From assembly GCF_049532895.1 (NCBI RefSeq), contig NZ_CP064031.1:2976001-3040000 (forward strand): a DNA stretch of 64,000 nt. The letters are read 5' to 3'. A program made the translations under genes and the position numbers. The number at the start of each line of letters is the position of its first letter. Positions within the stretch are counted from its first letter, which is position 1. Origin of the DNA: Dyella_B acidisoli (GTDB lineage Bacteria > Pseudomonadota > Gammaproteobacteria > Xanthomonadales > Rhodanobacteraceae). The notes beneath the pieces were generated by a model that was not told where the DNA came from, did not search any database, and worked only from the letters and a program-made list of their open reading frames with translations. Positions 28,454 through 38,572 of the stretch are shown here, piece by piece.

Positions 28454-29506
28454 TCAACACGACATAGCCGCCTCCGTGTGATAGTCACCCTCTTGGGTCA
28501 GCATGGCCCACACCACGCGCACGTTGTGGTTGGCCACGCGCACCGCCGCGCCTTTTGCACCATGGCGTTCTTGCCAGTGTCGGATGCGGCATGAGAGGGC
28601 ATCGGTGGCGTCCTTACGCAGGTGTTGCACCAACGAATGAGCCCCTTCCATGAACAAGCTACGTAAATACGCATCACCACGTCGACTCATCTTGCCCAGG
28701 TGGGTGCGTCCACCGGTGCTGTGCTGCTCGGGCACCACACCCAAATAGGCAGCGCAGTAGCGACTGTTCTTGAAGCGGGCCGGATCGAGCCCTTTGCCAA
28801 CGATCGCGGTGGCGGTGATCGGGCCGATACCCGGAATCGTGCACAAACGCCGAGCCGTTGCATCACTGCGAACCCGTGCCTTCAGGCATTCGGCGACCTT
28901 GTCGATACGTGCGCTCAGGCTGTGCCATTCGCTCACCCACTCCTCGACCAGCCCTCTCACGGCATCCGGTACGGGGCACGCTCCACGCAAGACCTGATCG
29001 GCCAGCGCGTTCAGTGCGGTGGCTCCGCGTCCGGCCGCCCAACCTTGCTCCAGTAGCACGCTGCGCAACTGGTTGCACACCCGCGTGCGTCGGCTCACCC
29101 AGCCTGCACGTGCCCGGTGCTGCGCTTGCAGGGCCAACTGCTCCACCGTCTTGACCGGCACCGCGTGAATGTCGCCATCGTGCATAGCACGCAAGATGGC
29201 GCGCGCATCATTGAGGTCGTTCTTCATGCGATGGCCGTGTGCCTTCACGCTGTTGGCCGGCAGAACCTTCACGCGGATGCCACGCGCCAGCAAACGACGG
29301 GCCCACGCTTGGGCACCTGGGCCGGTTTCCATGCCCACGCACATCGGCGCATTCAGTCGATCAAGGAAGCTTTCAAAGGCTTTGCGCGAACCAATGCGCC
29401 GGTGCCAGCACTCTTGTCCGAACCGATCGGCCGCCACAACTTCGAACACATGCTTGGCCAGATCGATGGCCAACTCAGCCGCTTCATTGGGAGTACGCTG
29501 TTTCAT
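28454..29506 (-). CDS. IS110 family transposase (IS1111-like), copy 1
   Basis: 350 residues from the ATG at 29506, which has GAGG 8 nt upstream. The N-terminal RuvC-like DEDD catalytic set is visible: Asp15 (A-I-D-L-A-K-H), Glu60 (G-M-E-T-G), Asp97 and Asp100 (K-N-D-L-N-D-A). The C-terminal Transposase_20 part has T-I-P-G-I-G-P-I-T-A-T and H-S-T-G-G-R-T-H-L-G-K-M-S-R-R-G-D, carrying the serine used in this family. Length and domains are complete, and an identical protein is encoded at 60086-61138, so the element is probably active. It recombines the element as a circle guided by the bridge RNA; the REP location of both copies fits a fixed target. Confidence 0.95.
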   Translation of the reverse strand: MKQRTPNEAAELAIDLAKHVFEVVAADRFGQECWHRRIGSRKAFESFLDRLNAPMCVGMETGPGAQAWARRLLARGIRVKVLPANSVKAHGHRMKNDLNDARAILRAMHDGDIHAVPVKTVEQLALQAQHRARAGWVSRRTRVCNQLRSVLLEQGWAAGRGATALNALADQVLRGACPVPDAVRGLVEEWVSEWHSLSARIDKVAECLKARVRSDATARRLCTIPGIGPITATAIVGKGLDPARFKNSRYCAAYLGVVPEQHSTGGRTHLGKMSRRGDAYLRSLFMEGAHSLVQHLRKDATDALSCRIRHWQERHGAKGAAVRVANHNVRVVWAMLTQEGDYHTEAAMSC

Positions 29507-29658
29507 GGACTCGCCCTCGCTCGTTACAGAACGGTGGATAGTTTTACTCTCCACCGCTGGCCCATGAGGCCTTATTTAGCGCGGGGGCGAGTCCATGTAA
29601 TTACGACGCTTAGTGATGCGGTAAAGCTCGGACCCCGGTGTCCTTGGCCGCTTAGAAA

Positions 29659-29689
29659 GTCGCTGGGCCCCGGCCTTCGCCGGGGCGAC
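29659..29689. repeat. GC-rich hairpin downstream of the MocR gene
   Basis: GTCGC...CCCCGG-CCTTCG-CCGGGG-CGAC, an imperfect palindrome about 20 bp after the MocR stop. It resembles short REP sequences common in this bacterial group and can serve as a terminator, although no clear T-tract follows. Confidence 0.55.
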
Positions 29690-29707
29690 GGATTATTTAG
29701 GGCAGCC

Positions 29708-31186
29708 CTATAGGCAAGACCTGAGTTTCCGTACCCCATCCCGAATCTCCGCCACGCTCGCCCCCGAATAACCAAGGATCACCCCACCTCGCTTCGGTGG
29801 CTTCGCGTAGCAAATGGACAACGGCCGCGTAGAGATGCCTAGCTTGGCGGTTTTGATGGAGAGCGCGACGTCGTCGATACCGCGCGGCAATAGCGCGGTG
29901 AGTTGCATGCCTGCGTGGGTGCCTATGATTTCGAGTTTGTCGTCCATGTATCGATCGATGGCTTCGAGCAATGCGGTGCGTCGTTCGAGATACAGCGCGC
30001 GCATGCGGCGAATATGGCGAGCGAATTGGCCTTCGGTGATGAAATCGGTGAGTGCGGCTTGGTAGAGCGTGGGTGAGAAGGTGTCGAAGGCGTCGCGCAC
30101 GGTGGCGAAGGCTGGGACAAGGTCTTTGGGGACGACGATGTAGCCGACGCGTAGCGCGGGGAACATGACTTTGCTAAAGGTGCCGACGTAGATGACACGG
30201 TCTTCGGCATCCATGCCTTGCAGGGATGCGAGTGGTCTTCCACCGAATCGATATTCGCTGTCGTAGTCGTCTTCGATGATCCACGCACCGGCGCGCGCGG
30301 CCCAGCTCAGGAGTTGCATGCGTCGTGCGGCGCTCATGGTGACGCCGAGTGGGAATTGATGTGAAGGCGAGATGTAGATGGCGCGTGCGTTTTTACTCAG
30401 CCGAATGCCGACGTCGACATTCAAACCTTCTTCGTCCACCGGAACTGGAACGATATCCGCACCGACGGTGCGCAATGCTTGTCGTGCGCCGGGATAGCCG
30501 GGATCTTCCATCCATACGCGATCTTTCGCTTCCAACAAGGCGTGAGCGCAGATCTGCAGACCTTGTTGCGAGCCGGTTGTGATGAGAATCTGCGATGCAT
30601 CGCAGCGCACGGCGCGCACGGTGCCTAGGTATTCGGCGATGGCTTCGCGCAATGGCATATGGCCCATGGGGTTGCCGTACACCATGTGATTAATCGGCGG
30701 TCTGCGCGCGTGGCGATTGATGAGTTTGGACCATGCTGTGGCTGGAAAATGATCGATGGCGGGCAAGCCGACACGAAACGCGCCCTGATTGTCTGCCCAG
30801 GTTTGTGGTGCGGTACGCAATGCGGCAACGCGTTGGGAAATTCTGCGTGGCACGCTTTGCACGGTTTTGGGTTGCGCCGCGCGCTGCGTTGCATTCGTGG
30901 GTTTGAGCACTTCGCCGGGTATCGAGTGCGCCACACAGGTACCGGCGCCGACGAAGGTTTCCAGATAACCTTCCGCGTACAACTGCTCGTATGCGCTCAA
31001 CACAGGTATGCGCGAAATGTTGAGCTCGTTCGCCAAGCTGCGTGTAGAAGGCACGCGCTGCCCTGGCCGCAAGCGGCCATCCATGATGGCGCGGCGAAAC
31101 CATTCGGAGAGCTGGTCGTACATCGGCACGCCGCTGGCAGCATCCAGAGCAACTGGGGGAAGGAAACCAGCGGATAGTCGTTTCAT
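29708..31186 (-). CDS. MocR-type GntR/aminotransferase transcriptional regulator
   Basis: 492 residues. The N-terminal GntR winged helix spans about 20-90 (V-P-M-Y-D-Q-L, G-Q-R-V-P-S-T-R-S-L-A). A class I aminotransferase-like domain follows from about 130, with the PLP lysine at Lys339 in G-T-F-S-K-V-M-F-P-A-L-R-V-G-Y and the Asp-containing W-I-I-E-D-D-Y-D-S-E-Y-R-F. Length is normal for MocR/PdxR/GabR proteins, which sense amines or PLP and control neighbouring genes. AAGG lies 8 nt before the ATG. It is transcribed divergently from an outer-membrane barrel gene 183 bp away, its likely target besides itself. The effector cannot be told from sequence. Confidence 0.92.
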   Translation of the reverse strand: MKRLSAGFLPPVALDAASGVPMYDQLSEWFRRAIMDGRLRPGQRVPSTRSLANELNISRIPVLSAYEQLYAEGYLETFVGAGTCVAHSIPGEVLKPTNATQRAAQPKTVQSVPRRISQRVAALRTAPQTWADNQGAFRVGLPAIDHFPATAWSKLINRHARRPPINHMVYGNPMGHMPLREAIAEYLGTVRAVRCDASQILITTGSQQGLQICAHALLEAKDRVWMEDPGYPGARQALRTVGADIVPVPVDEEGLNVDVGIRLSKNARAIYISPSHQFPLGVTMSAARRMQLLSWAARAGAWIIEDDYDSEYRFGGRPLASLQGMDAEDRVIYVGTFSKVMFPALRVGYIVVPKDLVPAFATVRDAFDTFSPTLYQAALTDFITEGQFARHIRRMRALYLERRTALLEAIDRYMDDKLEIIGTHAGMQLTALLPRGIDDVALSIKTAKLGISTRPLSICYAKPPKRGGVILGYSGASVAEIRDGVRKLRSCL

Positions 31187-31219
31187 GCCGGGGGCCTTAA
31201 AGTCGTTTCATCGATCTTG

Positions 31220-31249
31220 AAGTGGTCATATCGAATCATACCCAAGTGG
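31220..31249. promoter_or_regulatory. candidate MocR operator: direct repeat of AAGTGG
   Basis: AAGTGG occurs at 31220-31225 and 31244-31249, 24 bp apart, within the 183-bp divergent intergenic region; a reverse CCACT lies at 31263. MocR regulators are known to bind spaced direct repeats. No binding evidence is possible from sequence alone. Confidence 0.3.
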
Positions 31250-31369
31250 CTATTTTCGTAAACCACTGGTGAGCGTACTTTTTGCCTCCTGCGGCCGGTG
31301 CCGCTGGGAGGCTGATGTCATGCGCTCGCATCACTTCAAGCAATCTTTCTCCGATGACAGCGGCAAAAC

Positions 31370-32404
31370 ATGGGAACTGAATTTCGTTGCGAACCCCTCG
31401 CGCATCAAATCGTGAATGCGCGGCGGCGCGCTGGCGTTTACACGCTGCTGTGCATGCTTGGCTGTCTGATACGGTCAATCCCCGCATGCGCGCAGACAGT
31501 GCCGGCGCAGCCGCCCGCTCCTTCAACGCAGGAATCAATGAGCGATGCGTGGTGGACGGGGCCGATGCTGGCCAATTCCGCTGAAACGTTGCCGCCTGGG
31601 CACTTTTTGTTCGAGCCCTATCTCTATGATGTTCGCCGTCCGAATACCAGCACGTTCGGCTCGAATACCTACATGCTTTACGGCTTGGTCGATCGACTTT
31701 CGATCGGGATGATTCCGGTAATCAGCTACAACCAGGTCAGCCACGGGCCGAACAGCTCAAGCATCGGCGTTGGCGATTGGACATTGCAGGCGCAGTACCG
31801 GCTCACCGAATTTCAGCAAGGCAGTTGGATACCGACCACGGCCATCCTTGTGCAGGAAACCCTTCCCACGGGCAAATACGACCAACTGGGCAACCGTCCC
31901 GGCGATGGCATGGGCAGTGGCACCTATACCACTACCGTGTGGCTTAATACGCAGATGTATTGGTGGTTGCCGAATGGGCGCATTCTGCGTACGCGCTTCA
32001 ATATATCGAAGTCGTTTTCGCGCAGTACACGCGTGAGGGGTGTGAGCGTGTATGGGACGGATGATGGGTTTAACGGGAGGGTGAAGCCCGGCAATGGTTT
32101 CTTTGCCGATCTGGCCTTCGAATACAGCCTTACGCAACGGTGGGTGCTGGCTACGGATCTTACGTATAGCCATAACGGTAATACGCGTTTGGCTGGGTTG
32201 GATTTTGTGGATCCGAGCAATGTGCCGTTTCCGCAGAATGTGCGGTTGAATTCGGGTTCCAGTACGGCGTTTGGGATAGCGCCGGCGATTGAGTACAACT
32301 GGTCGCCGACGATTGGTGTGTTATTGGGAACACGGGTGATTTTTGGAGGGCGTAACAGTACGGGGTCGGTGACGCCGGCTGTGGCGATTAATTATGTGTA
32401 TTGA
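31370..32404 (+). CDS. outer-membrane beta-barrel protein (phenol-degradation MetA-like fold)
   Basis: 344 residues. A long N-terminus contains a hydrophobic export signal (about 23-41, ending A-C-A-Q), then a Pro-rich linker and alternating amphipathic strands (Y-M-L-Y-G-L-V-D-R-L-S-I-G-M-I-P-V, V-G-D-W-T-L-Q-A-Q-Y-R-L, G-I-A-P-A-I-E-Y-N-W) ending in an aromatic residue (N-Y-V-Y), as usual for barrels. The pattern fits the transporter-like outer-membrane proteins of the 'MetA-pathway of phenol degradation' group; substrate unknown. The true start could be a GTG at 31412, which gives a more ordinary signal peptide; neither start has a good ribosome site. Divergent from the MocR gene and followed by REP sequences. 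Confidence 0.7.
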   Translation: MGTEFRCEPLAHQIVNARRRAGVYTLLCMLGCLIRSIPACAQTVPAQPPAPSTQESMSDAWWTGPMLANSAETLPPGHFLFEPYLYDVRRPNTSTFGSNTYMLYGLVDRLSIGMIPVISYNQVSHGPNSSSIGVGDWTLQAQYRLTEFQQGSWIPTTAILVQETLPTGKYDQLGNRPGDGMGSGTYTTTVWLNTQMYWWLPNGRILRTRFNISKSFSRSTRVRGVSVYGTDDGFNGRVKPGNGFFADLAFEYSLTQRWVLATDLTYSHNGNTRLAGLDFVDPSNVPFPQNVRLNSGSSTAFGIAPAIEYNWSPTIGVLLGTRVIFGGRNSTGSVTPAVAINYVY

Positions 32405-32458
32405 ATAGGGCACACATCAGTCGCGTAGATTGCCATGAAAGTACACACTCCCTCACAG

Positions 32459-32539
32459 CCGTCATTCCCGCGAAAGCGGGAATCTATTTTGCGCTGATGC
32501 ATCCTTGAAAATGGATTCCCGCTTTCGCGGGAATGACGA
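32459..32539. repeat. REPIN of family B
   Basis: Two arms of CGTCATTCCCGCGAAAGCGGGAATC in inverted orientation, separated by a spacer containing GATGCATCCTTGAAAATG. Near-identical copies occur at 38719-38804 and 57126-57208; single arms lie at 33489-33518 and 57325-57358. Confidence 0.9.
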
Positions 32540-32592
32540 CATTCTGGGGTCACTGACATCATGGTGAGTGCCGCAATGCTGCATGATCGCTG

Positions 32593-32657
32593 GGTGGAAA
32601 CCCCAACATCAGGGTGTATGGGCGCACAACAATGTTGGGGTTTTCACCCCAACCTAC
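32593..32657. repeat. REPIN of family A
   Basis: Arms GGTGGAAACCCCAACAT and ATGTTGGGGTTTTCACCCCAACCTAC in inverted orientation. Its end supplies the TAG stop codon (32656-32654) of the DUF455 gene. Confidence 0.85.
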
Positions 32658-33460
32658 GCGAGCGCCAATGCAGTCAGGCGATCAAGCTCCACGTCATCGA
32701 AGCCAGCCTGCAAACGCGCAGGACGATTGAACGGACCGCGCAGGTTGCGTCCCATGTAATCGCGCACCAGATCAAGAAAGGTTTCGCGCGAGTCTAAACC
32801 ATCGCGTTCGCAACACCAACGAAACCAGCGCGTGCCAGCGGCAACGTGGGCGACTTCTTCGCGCAGGATCACTTCCAGTATTGCGATGGTGGGTTCGTCG
32901 CCTACTCCGCGCAGGCGTTCGATCATGCTCGGCGTTACGTCCAAGCCGCGCGCCTCTAGCACGCGTGGCACCAGGGCCATGCGCGCGGTGTCGTGGTGTG
33001 CGGTTTTCTCGGCCATTTCCCACAGGCCGTTGTGCGCGTCGAAATCGCCGTAGACGTGTCCTAGTTCGGCGAGACGGTCGGATAGCAAGGCGAAATGGCG
33101 TGCTTCGTCATTCGCGCAGCTGGCCCAGTCGCGGTAGTAGTCCAACGGCATGCCTCGGAATCGATACACCGCATCCCACGCTAGATTGATGGCGTTGAAT
33201 TCGATATGTGCGACGGCGTGCACGAGTGCAGCGCGGCCTTCGGGCGTACCAAGGCCGCGATGCGGAACTTGGCGTTGCGGCACAAGTTGCGGAAGTGCGG
33301 GCCGACCGGGCGTGCCGATAGGTTCTGGTGCAAGTGAAGTTGAATCGGGATGCAGTTCGCCGGATTGCAAAGCTTCCCATGTCGCCTGCGTAAGGCGCAG
33401 TTTCTCGGCGGGATCGGTGGCGTCGAGGCAGCGTTTGGCGGCGGTATGGAGGTCAGTCAT
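32654..33460 (-). CDS. DUF455 family ferritin-like protein
   Basis: 268 residues from the M-T-D-L-H start; an upstream ATG would add 11 residues. The helical, His/Glu-rich pattern is that of DUF455 (ferritin-like): A-H-I-E-F-N-A-I-N, N-D-E-A-R-H-F and L-R-E-E-V-A-H-V, each supplying candidate di-metal ligands. The C-terminal W-F-R-W-C-C and R-G-P-F-N segment is also typical. The biochemical role of the family is poorly known; MiaE-like oxygenase activity has been suggested only by fold. Its stop codon falls in a REP sequence, so the palindrome has settled exactly at the 3' end. It stands alone between REP elements and purF. Confidence 0.88.
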   Translation of the reverse strand: MTDLHTAAKRCLDATDPAEKLRLTQATWEALQSGELHPDSTSLAPEPIGTPGRPALPQLVPQRQVPHRGLGTPEGRAALVHAVAHIEFNAINLAWDAVYRFRGMPLDYYRDWASCANDEARHFALLSDRLAELGHVYGDFDAHNGLWEMAEKTAHHDTARMALVPRVLEARGLDVTPSMIERLRGVGDEPTIAILEVILREEVAHVAAGTRWFRWCCERDGLDSRETFLDLVRDYMGRNLRGPFNRPARLQAGFDDVELDRLTALALA

Positions 33461-33488
33461 GACGCTATGCATGGCTACATACGAAGCC

Positions 33489-33518
33489 GCCATTCCCGCG
33501 TTCGCGGGAATGACGGCC
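33489..33518. repeat. single arm of REP family B
   Basis: CATTCCCGCG-TTCGCGGGAATG followed by ACGG, a compact palindrome between the DUF455 and purF genes. The rest of this gap (33519-33637) holds a CCCTTTTTCCCC...GGGAAAAGGG-type inverted stretch and no gene. Confidence 0.75.
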
Positions 33519-33637
33519 TTGAAAGTGAGCAGCTTCGAGTGAATTCATGGCAAGCCCCCTCACCCCACCCTTTTTCCCCTTGAGAAAAGGGAAACAGGGA
33601 ATACCCTCCCCGGAGGGAAGAAGGAGAAAAGCAAAAA

Positions 33638-35113
<1,476 letters not shown>

Positions 35114-35120
35114 GGTGTTG

Positions 35121-35723
35121 CTACCCGTTAGTGTGATGCGTTGCGTCGGCCGCGCTCGAAGCTGCAGCCGGAAAAATGGTGCCATGCGCCGGCAGGCTGC
35201 CGGGCATTACGTTGGGCAAATGCACAGGGAAATTTTCCCGGTGCAGATATTGGCGCACGTTCGGCGGCATTTCGTGTTCCAGCCAGGTCGCCAGACTGTT
35301 GAACTGCGGCAGCAAGGTCGATTCATGCCACAGCGGCTCGCGTGCGAAGCCGGTCTGATTCACCAGAAACACGATCAACGTCACCAGCAGCAAACCGCGT
35401 GCAAAACCGAAAATCATGCCAAGCAGGCGATCCGTGCCACCCAGCCCTGTACTGTCCACCAACGCATGGATCGCGAACCGCACCAATGCGCCAAGAATCA
35501 GCACGGCGATAAAACAAAGCCCGTAGCCGACCAGCAAGCGCAGCAGCGGTGTCTGGATGGAATGCTCGAAATGGGTCGACACATCCGGCCCATACGTCCA
35601 GGCCACCCAGAACGCCGCGATCCATGTGACCAGTGCCAGCACCTCGGATATGAGGCCGCGCCACAAACCCACAAGGACCGACAGACCCAGTACCGCGATG
35701 ATGATGAAGTCGACCGCGTTCAT
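35121..35723 (-). CDS. cvpA: CvpA family membrane protein
   Basis: 200 residues beginning M-N-A-V-D-F-I-I-I-A-V. Four hydrophobic helices (about 5-25, 27-45, 60-82, 100-122) with G-L-x-R-G-L-I-S-E and G-x-x-D-R-L-L-G-M-I-F-G-F-A-R-G are the CvpA signature. The C-terminal tail is Ala/Pro/Ser-rich. The protein is an inner-membrane factor needed for colicin V production in E. coli; its exact biochemical role is unknown. It sits in its classical place directly before purF and 25 bp after the dedD-like gene, so it is co-transcribed. Confidence 0.95.
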   Translation of the reverse strand: MNAVDFIIIAVLGLSVLVGLWRGLISEVLALVTWIAAFWVAWTYGPDVSTHFEHSIQTPLLRLLVGYGLCFIAVLILGALVRFAIHALVDSTGLGGTDRLLGMIFGFARGLLLVTLIVFLVNQTGFAREPLWHESTLLPQFNSLATWLEHEMPPNVRQYLHRENFPVHLPNVMPGSLPAHGTIFPAAASSAADATHHTNG

Positions 35724-35748
35724 GGCGTCGTTTCCGGCGTCAGGGAGT

Positions 35749-36705
35749 TCAATTGGCGCTGACGACGTTGCCGTCGAGTCCCAGCTTGGCCTTGATCTGG
35801 TCGCGCAGCGAAACCGCGTCCGCACGTTGGGTTTGCGGCCCCGCGCGGACACGCCACAACTGGCGTCCACCGGCATTCACCGAGTCCACGAAACCGTCGA
35901 AACCGTTGGCGCGCAGCTTGTCGCGCAACGCCAGTGCATCGGATTGGCTGCCCATGGCCGCCACCTGTACCGCCCAGGCGCCAGCCCTGACAGGCGTGCC
36001 CGCTGCCGGTGCCGGCACGTCACCCTGCGGGGTGGTGGCGCCGCTTTCCAGGTGGGCCGGAATACTCGGCATCGACTGGGTGATCTTCAGCCGCGCGGCC
36101 TCTGCCTGGGCGCGGGTTTCGAACGGCCCGGCGCTCACCAGGGTCAGCGACTTCCCTGCCCGTTGAATGGTCTGCCCACGCACCGGGTACCCCATGCCGC
36201 GCACCTTCTGCATCAGGCGGTTGGCACCGTCCGTTGCATAGGCGCTGAGATTCACTGCATAGATGCCGCGAGCGGCGGTGGCAGGGGGCGTATCCGGAAT
36301 AACCGGCTGTTGCTGCGGCTGAACCAGGGGTACGGCCGGACGGTTCGCGGCAGCGGTCGCTTTCGGCGGCGTTGCCGGGATGATCGGTTGCACCGGCGTC
36401 GGCTGTTGCGGCGGCGGCGCTTGAACGGCCGGTGCCGCCGTACTGGCCGCAGCGATGTTCACCGGCGTCATACCTTCTACGTTGGCCGCCGTGCTGGCGG
36501 GCGTCGGCGCGGCGCTGGTGGCGGGGGCCGCGCCGGAAAGGCTCATGGTCTTGGTCTGCAGGTCGCGATCGGGAGCCGGGGGAATCGCCAAATTCACCGA
36601 CTGATCCGTGCTGGCTGTTGAAGGCGGCTTGCTCGAAAACATCATCGGCACGAACAGGATCGCCAGCGCAACGAGTACGGCAGCTCCCAACAGGCGTGTG
36701 TTCAA
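35749..36705 (-). CDS. dedD: SPOR-domain cell-division protein DedD-like, TTG start
   Basis: 318 residues: one N-terminal membrane anchor (about 5-22, L-L-G-A-A-V-L-V-A-L-A-I-L-F-V-P), a long Pro/Ala/Gln-rich periplasmic linker, and two SPOR-type beta-alpha modules at about 150-230 (Y-A-V-N-L-S-A-Y) and 245-315 (W-A-V-Q-V-A-A-M). SPOR domains bind denuded septal peptidoglycan. The apparent start is TTG, supported by GGAG 6 nt upstream and by the anchor beginning at once. Two SPOR-like modules instead of one is slightly unusual. It lies between folC and cvpA as in many proteobacteria. Confidence 0.9.
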   Translation of the reverse strand: MNTRLLGAAVLVALAILFVPMMFSSKPPSTASTDQSVNLAIPPAPDRDLQTKTMSLSGAAPATSAAPTPASTAANVEGMTPVNIAAASTAAPAVQAPPPQQPTPVQPIIPATPPKATAAANRPAVPLVQPQQQPVIPDTPPATAARGIYAVNLSAYATDGANRLMQKVRGMGYPVRGQTIQRAGKSLTLVSAGPFETRAQAEAARLKITQSMPSIPAHLESGATTPQGDVPAPAAGTPVRAGAWAVQVAAMGSQSDALALRDKLRANGFDGFVDSVNAGGRQLWRVRAGPQTQRADAVSLRDQIKAKLGLDGNVVSAN

Positions 36706-36982
36706 GATGGACTCCAGACAACCAACTTGTGCGTGACGCGGCGGATTATACCTGCCCGTGCCGGGTTACATGACAAATGGATGATCTATGTTTCTTGAAA
36801 ACTCACTTGCGCCGCGCAGCCGTCCCCTCTCCCCTCCGGGGAGAGGGTTAGGGTGAGGGGACAATCTTGCGATGAAGGAACATCATTGCTTTTCACCATA
36901 GCTGAGCAATGCAATGAAGCGCATGCAGATCATCGCAAGCGCAACCCCTCACCCCAGCCCTCTCCCCGGAGGGGAGAGGGGG
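36706..36982. repeat. intergenic with two CCCTCTCCCC-GGGGAGAGGG palindromes
   Basis: No gene seen. Palindromes occupy 36822-36862 and 36943-36985, both with the flank CCCTCACCC/GGGTGAGGG; the second contains the folC stop codon (TAA, 36985-36983). They are likely repetitive elements that double as terminators. Confidence 0.75.
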
Positions 36983-38254
36983 TTAAGTACTGGCATCAAC
37001 CAACACTGCGGAAGCAACGAAGAACGACCCGAACGCAAGAATGCGCTCACCATGACGTGCCGAAGCACGCGCCGCTGCAAGCGCCTTCGGCACATTGTCG
37101 TGCGTATCGAAACCGGCACGCGGCAGCACCTGATGCAACACGCCGGCGAGCACGCTGGCTGAAAGCCCGCGCGGTGTATCCTGATCCAGGCTGGCAAGGT
37201 GCCAATGCGTGATGCGCGATCCCAACGCCGCCATCACGCCGCCCACATCCTTATCGGAAAGCGCACCGTACACCGCGTGCACGCGGCCACCGGGCTGCGC
37301 ATCCAGCCAATCGGCCAGCGCCCTGGCCGCCTGCGGGTTGTGGCCGACGTCGACGATCAACGCCGGATCGCCGCCCAGCGACTGCAAGCGCGCTGGCGCA
37401 CGTGGGAAGTGCATGCCCACCGAGGCAATGCGTTCCAACTCCACCGGGTTTACTGCCTGCAAAGCATGCAGCGCGGCAATGGCCGATGAGGCATTCGCGT
37501 ATTGCACCGGTGCAGCAAGTTCCGGTGCAGGCAGCGTCAGCACCGTTCCGTCGCGATGATGCCAGCGCCAACGGTGCACCTCACGCTCCACATAGAAGTC
37601 GTGCCCTGCACGCTCGATATGGGCACCTCGCTCAGCGAGCACGTCCAGCAAACCCTTCGGCGGTTCGGATTCGCCCACGATGGCGGGACGATCGCGGCGT
37701 GCGATGCCGGCTTTCTCACGGCCGATACCGTCGCGATCCGGGCCTAGCCATTCCACGTGATCCAGATCCACGGTGGTGATGATCACCGCGTTCGCATCGA
37801 TGATGTTGACGGCATCCAACCGCCCACCGAGGCCGACTTCCAGCACGGCAGTATCGAGATCGGCGCGTGCAAACAGATCGAGCGCAGCCAGCGTTCCGAA
37901 TTCGAAATACGTAAGGGAGATGTCGCCACGGGCCAGCTCGATGCGCTCGAAGCTCTCGATCAAGTCGATGTCGTCGACATCGAGGCCCGCGATGCGCACC
38001 CGTTCGTTATAGCGAAGAAGATGCGGCGAGGTGTAGGAACCCACACGCTGCCCTGCTGCGGCGAGCATGGCTTCGAGAAAGGCCACCGTGGAACCCTTGC
38101 CGTTGGTACCGCCCACCGTGATCACACGCCGCGCGATCTCGGGTGCACCCATGCGTTGCCACACGGCGCGCACCCGATCCAATCCCAGATCCACGCCGAG
38201 TGCGTGAACACGTTGTTGATAGTCCAGCCATTCGGCAAGGGTGGTGGGTTTCAC
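36983..38254 (-). CDS. folC: bifunctional folylpolyglutamate/dihydrofolate synthase
   Basis: 423 residues from a GTG start, chosen because GGAG lies 6 nt upstream (the longer frame runs into repeat DNA). It adds glutamate to dihydropteroate and folates with ATP. The P-loop is G-G-T-N-G-K-G-S-T at 48-56; R-Y-N-E-R-V-R-I and L-E-V-G-L-G-G-R-L-D-A-V-N are Mur-ligase-family signatures, and I-V-D-V-G-H-N-P-Q-A-A begins the C-terminal domain. First gene of the folC-dedD-cvpA-purF group; in many relatives accD precedes it, but here a repeat and an unrelated small gene do. The stop codon lies in a palindromic repeat. Confidence 0.95.
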   Translation of the reverse strand: MKPTTLAEWLDYQQRVHALGVDLGLDRVRAVWQRMGAPEIARRVITVGGTNGKGSTVAFLEAMLAAAGQRVGSYTSPHLLRYNERVRIAGLDVDDIDLIESFERIELARGDISLTYFEFGTLAALDLFARADLDTAVLEVGLGGRLDAVNIIDANAVIITTVDLDHVEWLGPDRDGIGREKAGIARRDRPAIVGESEPPKGLLDVLAERGAHIERAGHDFYVEREVHRWRWHHRDGTVLTLPAPELAAPVQYANASSAIAALHALQAVNPVELERIASVGMHFPRAPARLQSLGGDPALIVDVGHNPQAARALADWLDAQPGGRVHAVYGALSDKDVGGVMAALGSRITHWHLASLDQDTPRGLSASVLAGVLHQVLPRAGFDTHDNVPKALAAARASARHGERILAFGSFFVASAVLVDAST

Positions 38255-38324
38255 GCGCAGCTCCGGAATCAAGCCCGCGCAACATAAAGGGAGTCGCGTG
38301 TTTGCACAATCTATGTAAGTGGCT

Positions 38325-38402
38325 TGGGTTACCCCGGACTTGATCCGGGGGTAACCCAACATGTCGCGATGTTTTGTTGGGTTAAGCGTCGCTAACCCAA
38401 CC
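38325..38402. repeat. REP family C (GGGTTA/TAACCC palindromes) upstream of folC
   Basis: Hairpin GGGTTACCCCGGA-CTTGA-TCCGGGGGTAACCC (38327-38358) and a second TTGGGTTA...TAACCCAA pair (38378-38401). The same family occurs at 43745-43821. Confidence 0.8.
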
Positions 38403-38410
38403 TTGCAAGA

Positions 38411-38572
38411 CTAGAAAATATGCATGCCGGTCGCATGGAGCGCCCAATACATGGCGAACGCGGTCCAGAACATACGCTTCAACGCCTTACCAGCCAGAAA
38501 AGCGGCCAGCAGGCCGATCAGCCAGGGCATGTATTTATCAAGCGTGCTGCGCGTCTCGTTGATGGTGTTCAT
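38411..38572 (-). CDS. small membrane protein, 53 aa
   Basis: The ATG is fixed by a perfect GGAGG 7 nt upstream; a longer reading upstream lacks this. After a polar N-terminus (M-N-T-I-N-E-T-R-S-T-L) it has a hydrophobic helix (about 15-30, W-L-I-G-L-L-A-A-F-L-A-G) and a second weaker one (about 35-52). It has no recognised family. It is probably an inner-membrane mini-protein with its own promoter, between REP elements. Confidence 0.7.
   Translation of the reverse strand: MNTINETRSTLDKYMPWLIGLLAAFLAGKALKRMFWTAFAMYWALHATGMHIF

Larger units (their letters stand above)
28214..29602 (-). mobile_element. IS110 family (IS1111-like) insertion sequence, copy 1
   Basis: A 1389-bp element that recurs at 59846-61234, offset 31632; the encoded proteins are identical. 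Subterminal 14-bp inverted repeats ATGGACTCGCCCCC (28218-28231) and its complement (29583-29596) lie a few bases inside the ends, which fits the IS1111 subgroup. The longer non-coding end is downstream of the transposase. The element is inserted in a REP-type palindrome: removing it restores CCCCAACCT-ACG. Confidence 0.88.

Noticed and set aside
38255..38362. 36-residue N-terminal extension of FolC
   Set aside because: The extension is encoded by repeat DNA; the GTG with GGAG 6 nt upstream fits the family start.
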